Source of the DNA: Synechococcus sp. GFB01
GTDB taxonomy: Bacteria > Cyanobacteriota > Cyanobacteriia > PCC-6307 > Cyanobiaceae
Length of the DNA: 16,469 nucleotides
NCBI RefSeq assembly: GCF_001039265.1
Contig: NZ_LFEK01000017.1
Coordinates: forward strand, 2,746 to 19,214
Direction: 5' to 3'
Positions 15,668 to 16,469 of this stretch are shown here, piece by piece. Numbering within the stretch: position 1 is the first letter of the stretch; every line of letters begins with the position of its first letter. Both the position numbers and the translations under genes were made by a program. The notes under the pieces are model-generated. The model was given only the letters and a program-made list of their open reading frames with translations, was not told the DNA's origin and ran no database searches.

Positions 15668-15698
15668 CCCCGGCTTCCCTCACAGGAGGGGACCGGGG
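15668..15698 (+). terminator. Strong hairpin after the desulfurase gene, possible transcript end
   Basis: CCCCGG...CCGGGG with an inner CTC/GAG continuation gives a 13-bp stem with one bulge and a loop of ACAG, 60 bases after the repaired desulfurase stop. No T-run follows on the plus strand, so it is not a classical intrinsic terminator, but it may end or stabilise the operon mRNA. Confidence 0.45.
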
Positions 15699-15753
15699 TG
15701 AAGGGTGAGTGGGGGTCTTGCGAGTTGGGTCGGATGCTGAACCGGCAGGCAGC

Positions 15754-16011
15754 TCAAGCTGACTGAAGATCGAGCTGGCGCTCCTTTGCGAAGAACCGCT
15801 TCCGCCAGGCCTCACCCTTATTCACCCAGATCCAATGCTCGCCATTGAGACGGTCGGCGTAGTAGCTCAGCTGTTCCAAAGTGATCTCATAACCGTGCTG
15901 CGCCGCAATCTCCAGAATCGCCTCGGGTGTCTGAACCCTGCGAAGCTTCTCCTGGATTTCGGTGCTGAATGATGCCAGTGCGGCGAACAGATAGAACTGG
16001 TCGGATGCCAT
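15754..16011 (-). CDS. Nif11-domain small protein
   Basis: 85 residues beginning MASDQFYLFAALASFSTEIQ. The Nif11 pattern is visible: a helical N-terminal half with repeated AL...S...QEKL, then TPEAILEIAAQHGYEITLEQLS. The C-terminal part (NKGEAWRKRFFAKERQLDLQSA) is charged and has no double-glycine cleavage site or Cys-rich core, so this is not an obvious RiPP precursor. Nif11 proteins are abundant in cyanobacteria and mostly uncharacterised. The gene is convergent with the encapsulin operon and ends 146 bases beyond the desulfurase stop. ATG 16011 gives the natural family N-terminus; the long upstream extension of the frame crosses transposase remnants and is not coding. Confidence 0.8.
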   Translation of the reverse strand: MASDQFYLFAALASFSTEIQEKLRRVQTPEAILEIAAQHGYEITLEQLSYYADRLNGEHWIWVNKGEAWRKRFFAKERQLDLQSA

Positions 16012-16192
16012 GGCTGTGAAACTATCGTGAGCAGCCAAGATTATTCCGTCTATCGACCACCTGGAGTGGTTGTATTGACTTGGCCTTTGGAGCCTGGGAA
16101 CACGCATCTGTGATCTGAATCCAGACTTCTGAGGTTGTTCTCCTGCAAGGTAAGAAGGCCTGAGGTGTGTCTCGATACAGGCTCCTGTTGTT

Positions 16193-16321
16193 TCCGAGCG
16201 GCTGATCACCCAAGGCAGGACGGTCGCCGACGTCCGCCGCGTCATCGAGGTGACGCAGCCGACCTGCCACCTCTGGCGGCAGCAGTAGGGTGGCAAGCTG
16301 GCGGAGGAGGCCAGGCGTATT
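16193..16321 (+). mobile_element. IS3-type transposase orfA fragment with stop codon
   Basis: The translated fragment reads ERLITQGRTVADVRRVIEVTQPTCHLWRQQ, an in-frame stop at 16286-16288, then GGKLAEEARRI. This matches the helix-turn-helix region of IS3-family OrfA (GKTVAEVxRxLxVxxxTYHRWRxQYGGLK). The internal stop (TAG where TAC/TAT tyrosine is expected) and the missing ends show a decayed fragment. Confidence 0.65.
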
Positions 16322-16407
16322 GCGTCGTCGATCGCCACATGCACCTTCTCGTGGCAGGCGCCACGGGAACTGCCTTGACGGTGGTTGCCCATGATCCGCC
16401 ACTGCCG
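16309..16407 (-). mobile_element. IS481-like transposase fragment
   Basis: On the minus strand the frame after a TAA (16410-16408) reads RQWRI, then SSRGACHEKVHVAIDDAIRLA. The HVAIDDAIRLA block resembles the first catalytic Asp region of IS481-family DDE transposases. The rest of the enzyme is absent and the adjacent sequence is the IS3-type fragment in the opposite direction, so this is an insertion-sequence graveyard at the island's edge. Confidence 0.5.
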
Positions 16408-16469
16408 TTACCGGGCATGAGTGCAAAGGGAAAGCCACATGTAGGCAGGGCGCAGGCTGATCCCGGCGG

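Noticed and set aside
15608..15701. Extension of the desulfurase to 15701
   Set aside because: It results from the missing base near 15540; the repaired frame gives a normal SufS C-terminus and stops at 15607.

Overview
The window looks like a sulfur-acquisition and cysteine-metabolism island from a GC-rich unicellular cyanobacterium, probably of the Synechococcus/Cyanobium type. The evidence is protein similarity by eye: a SrpI-like encapsulin, SrpG/SrpH-like cysteine-synthesis enzymes, a CysR-like Crp regulator and SbpA-like sulfate-binding proteins, all of which resemble genes of Synechococcus elongatus (where srpG, srpH and srpI lie on plasmid pANL). Ribosome-binding sites are weak and GTG/TTG starts are common. 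Plasmid or chromosome cannot be decided from the window.

Layout. 1-58: start of a membrane or exported protein running off the left edge (-). 65-1033: Tat-exported double-rhodanese sulfurtransferase (-). 1119-2108: cysteine synthase copy 1 (-). 2132-2159: terminator. 2169-2354: small ORF coupled to cysR (2351-2903, -). 3111-3541: Rrf2/CymR-like regulator (-). 3679-4735 and 4861-5906: two tandem sulfate-binding proteins (+). 5914-6777: class II glutamine amidotransferase (+), convergent with a TSUP transporter (6701-7471, -) and a small membrane ORF (7478-7681, -). 7682-8206: no gene seen. 8207-8692: broken unknown gene (-). 8785-9309: membrane-anchored rhodanese-like protein overlapping a MetX acyltransferase (9302-10402, +). 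10403-10797: intergenic region with a regulatory palindrome. 10798-15607: srpG, srpH, srpI encapsulin and encapsulated cysteine desulfurase (+). 15754-16011: Nif11-domain protein (-). 16193-16469: decayed transposase fragments.

The genes form a coherent supply chain. Sulfate is captured (two SBPs), serine is acetylated (SrpH) and sulfide is added (two CysK/SrpG copies). A cysteine desulfurase then draws sulfur from cysteine, and its N-terminal extension is expected to load it into the SrpI family 2A encapsulin shell. Rhodaneses, the TSUP transporter, the MetX enzyme and a possible glutathione-cleaving amidotransferase sit alongside. Two regulators are present. Two perfect CRP-type palindromes lie exactly 59.5 bp (centre to start codon) upstream of the first sulfate-binding protein and of srpG, which suggests one CysR regulon. 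A second palindrome class (core TACCGGTA) lies at the cysR promoter and at the rrf2 start.

About nine genes carry single-base frameshifts, mostly one missing base in or beside short homopolymers, while the flanking protein sequence stays well conserved. I read this mainly as sequencing or assembly error rather than gene decay, and give reconstructed gene limits.
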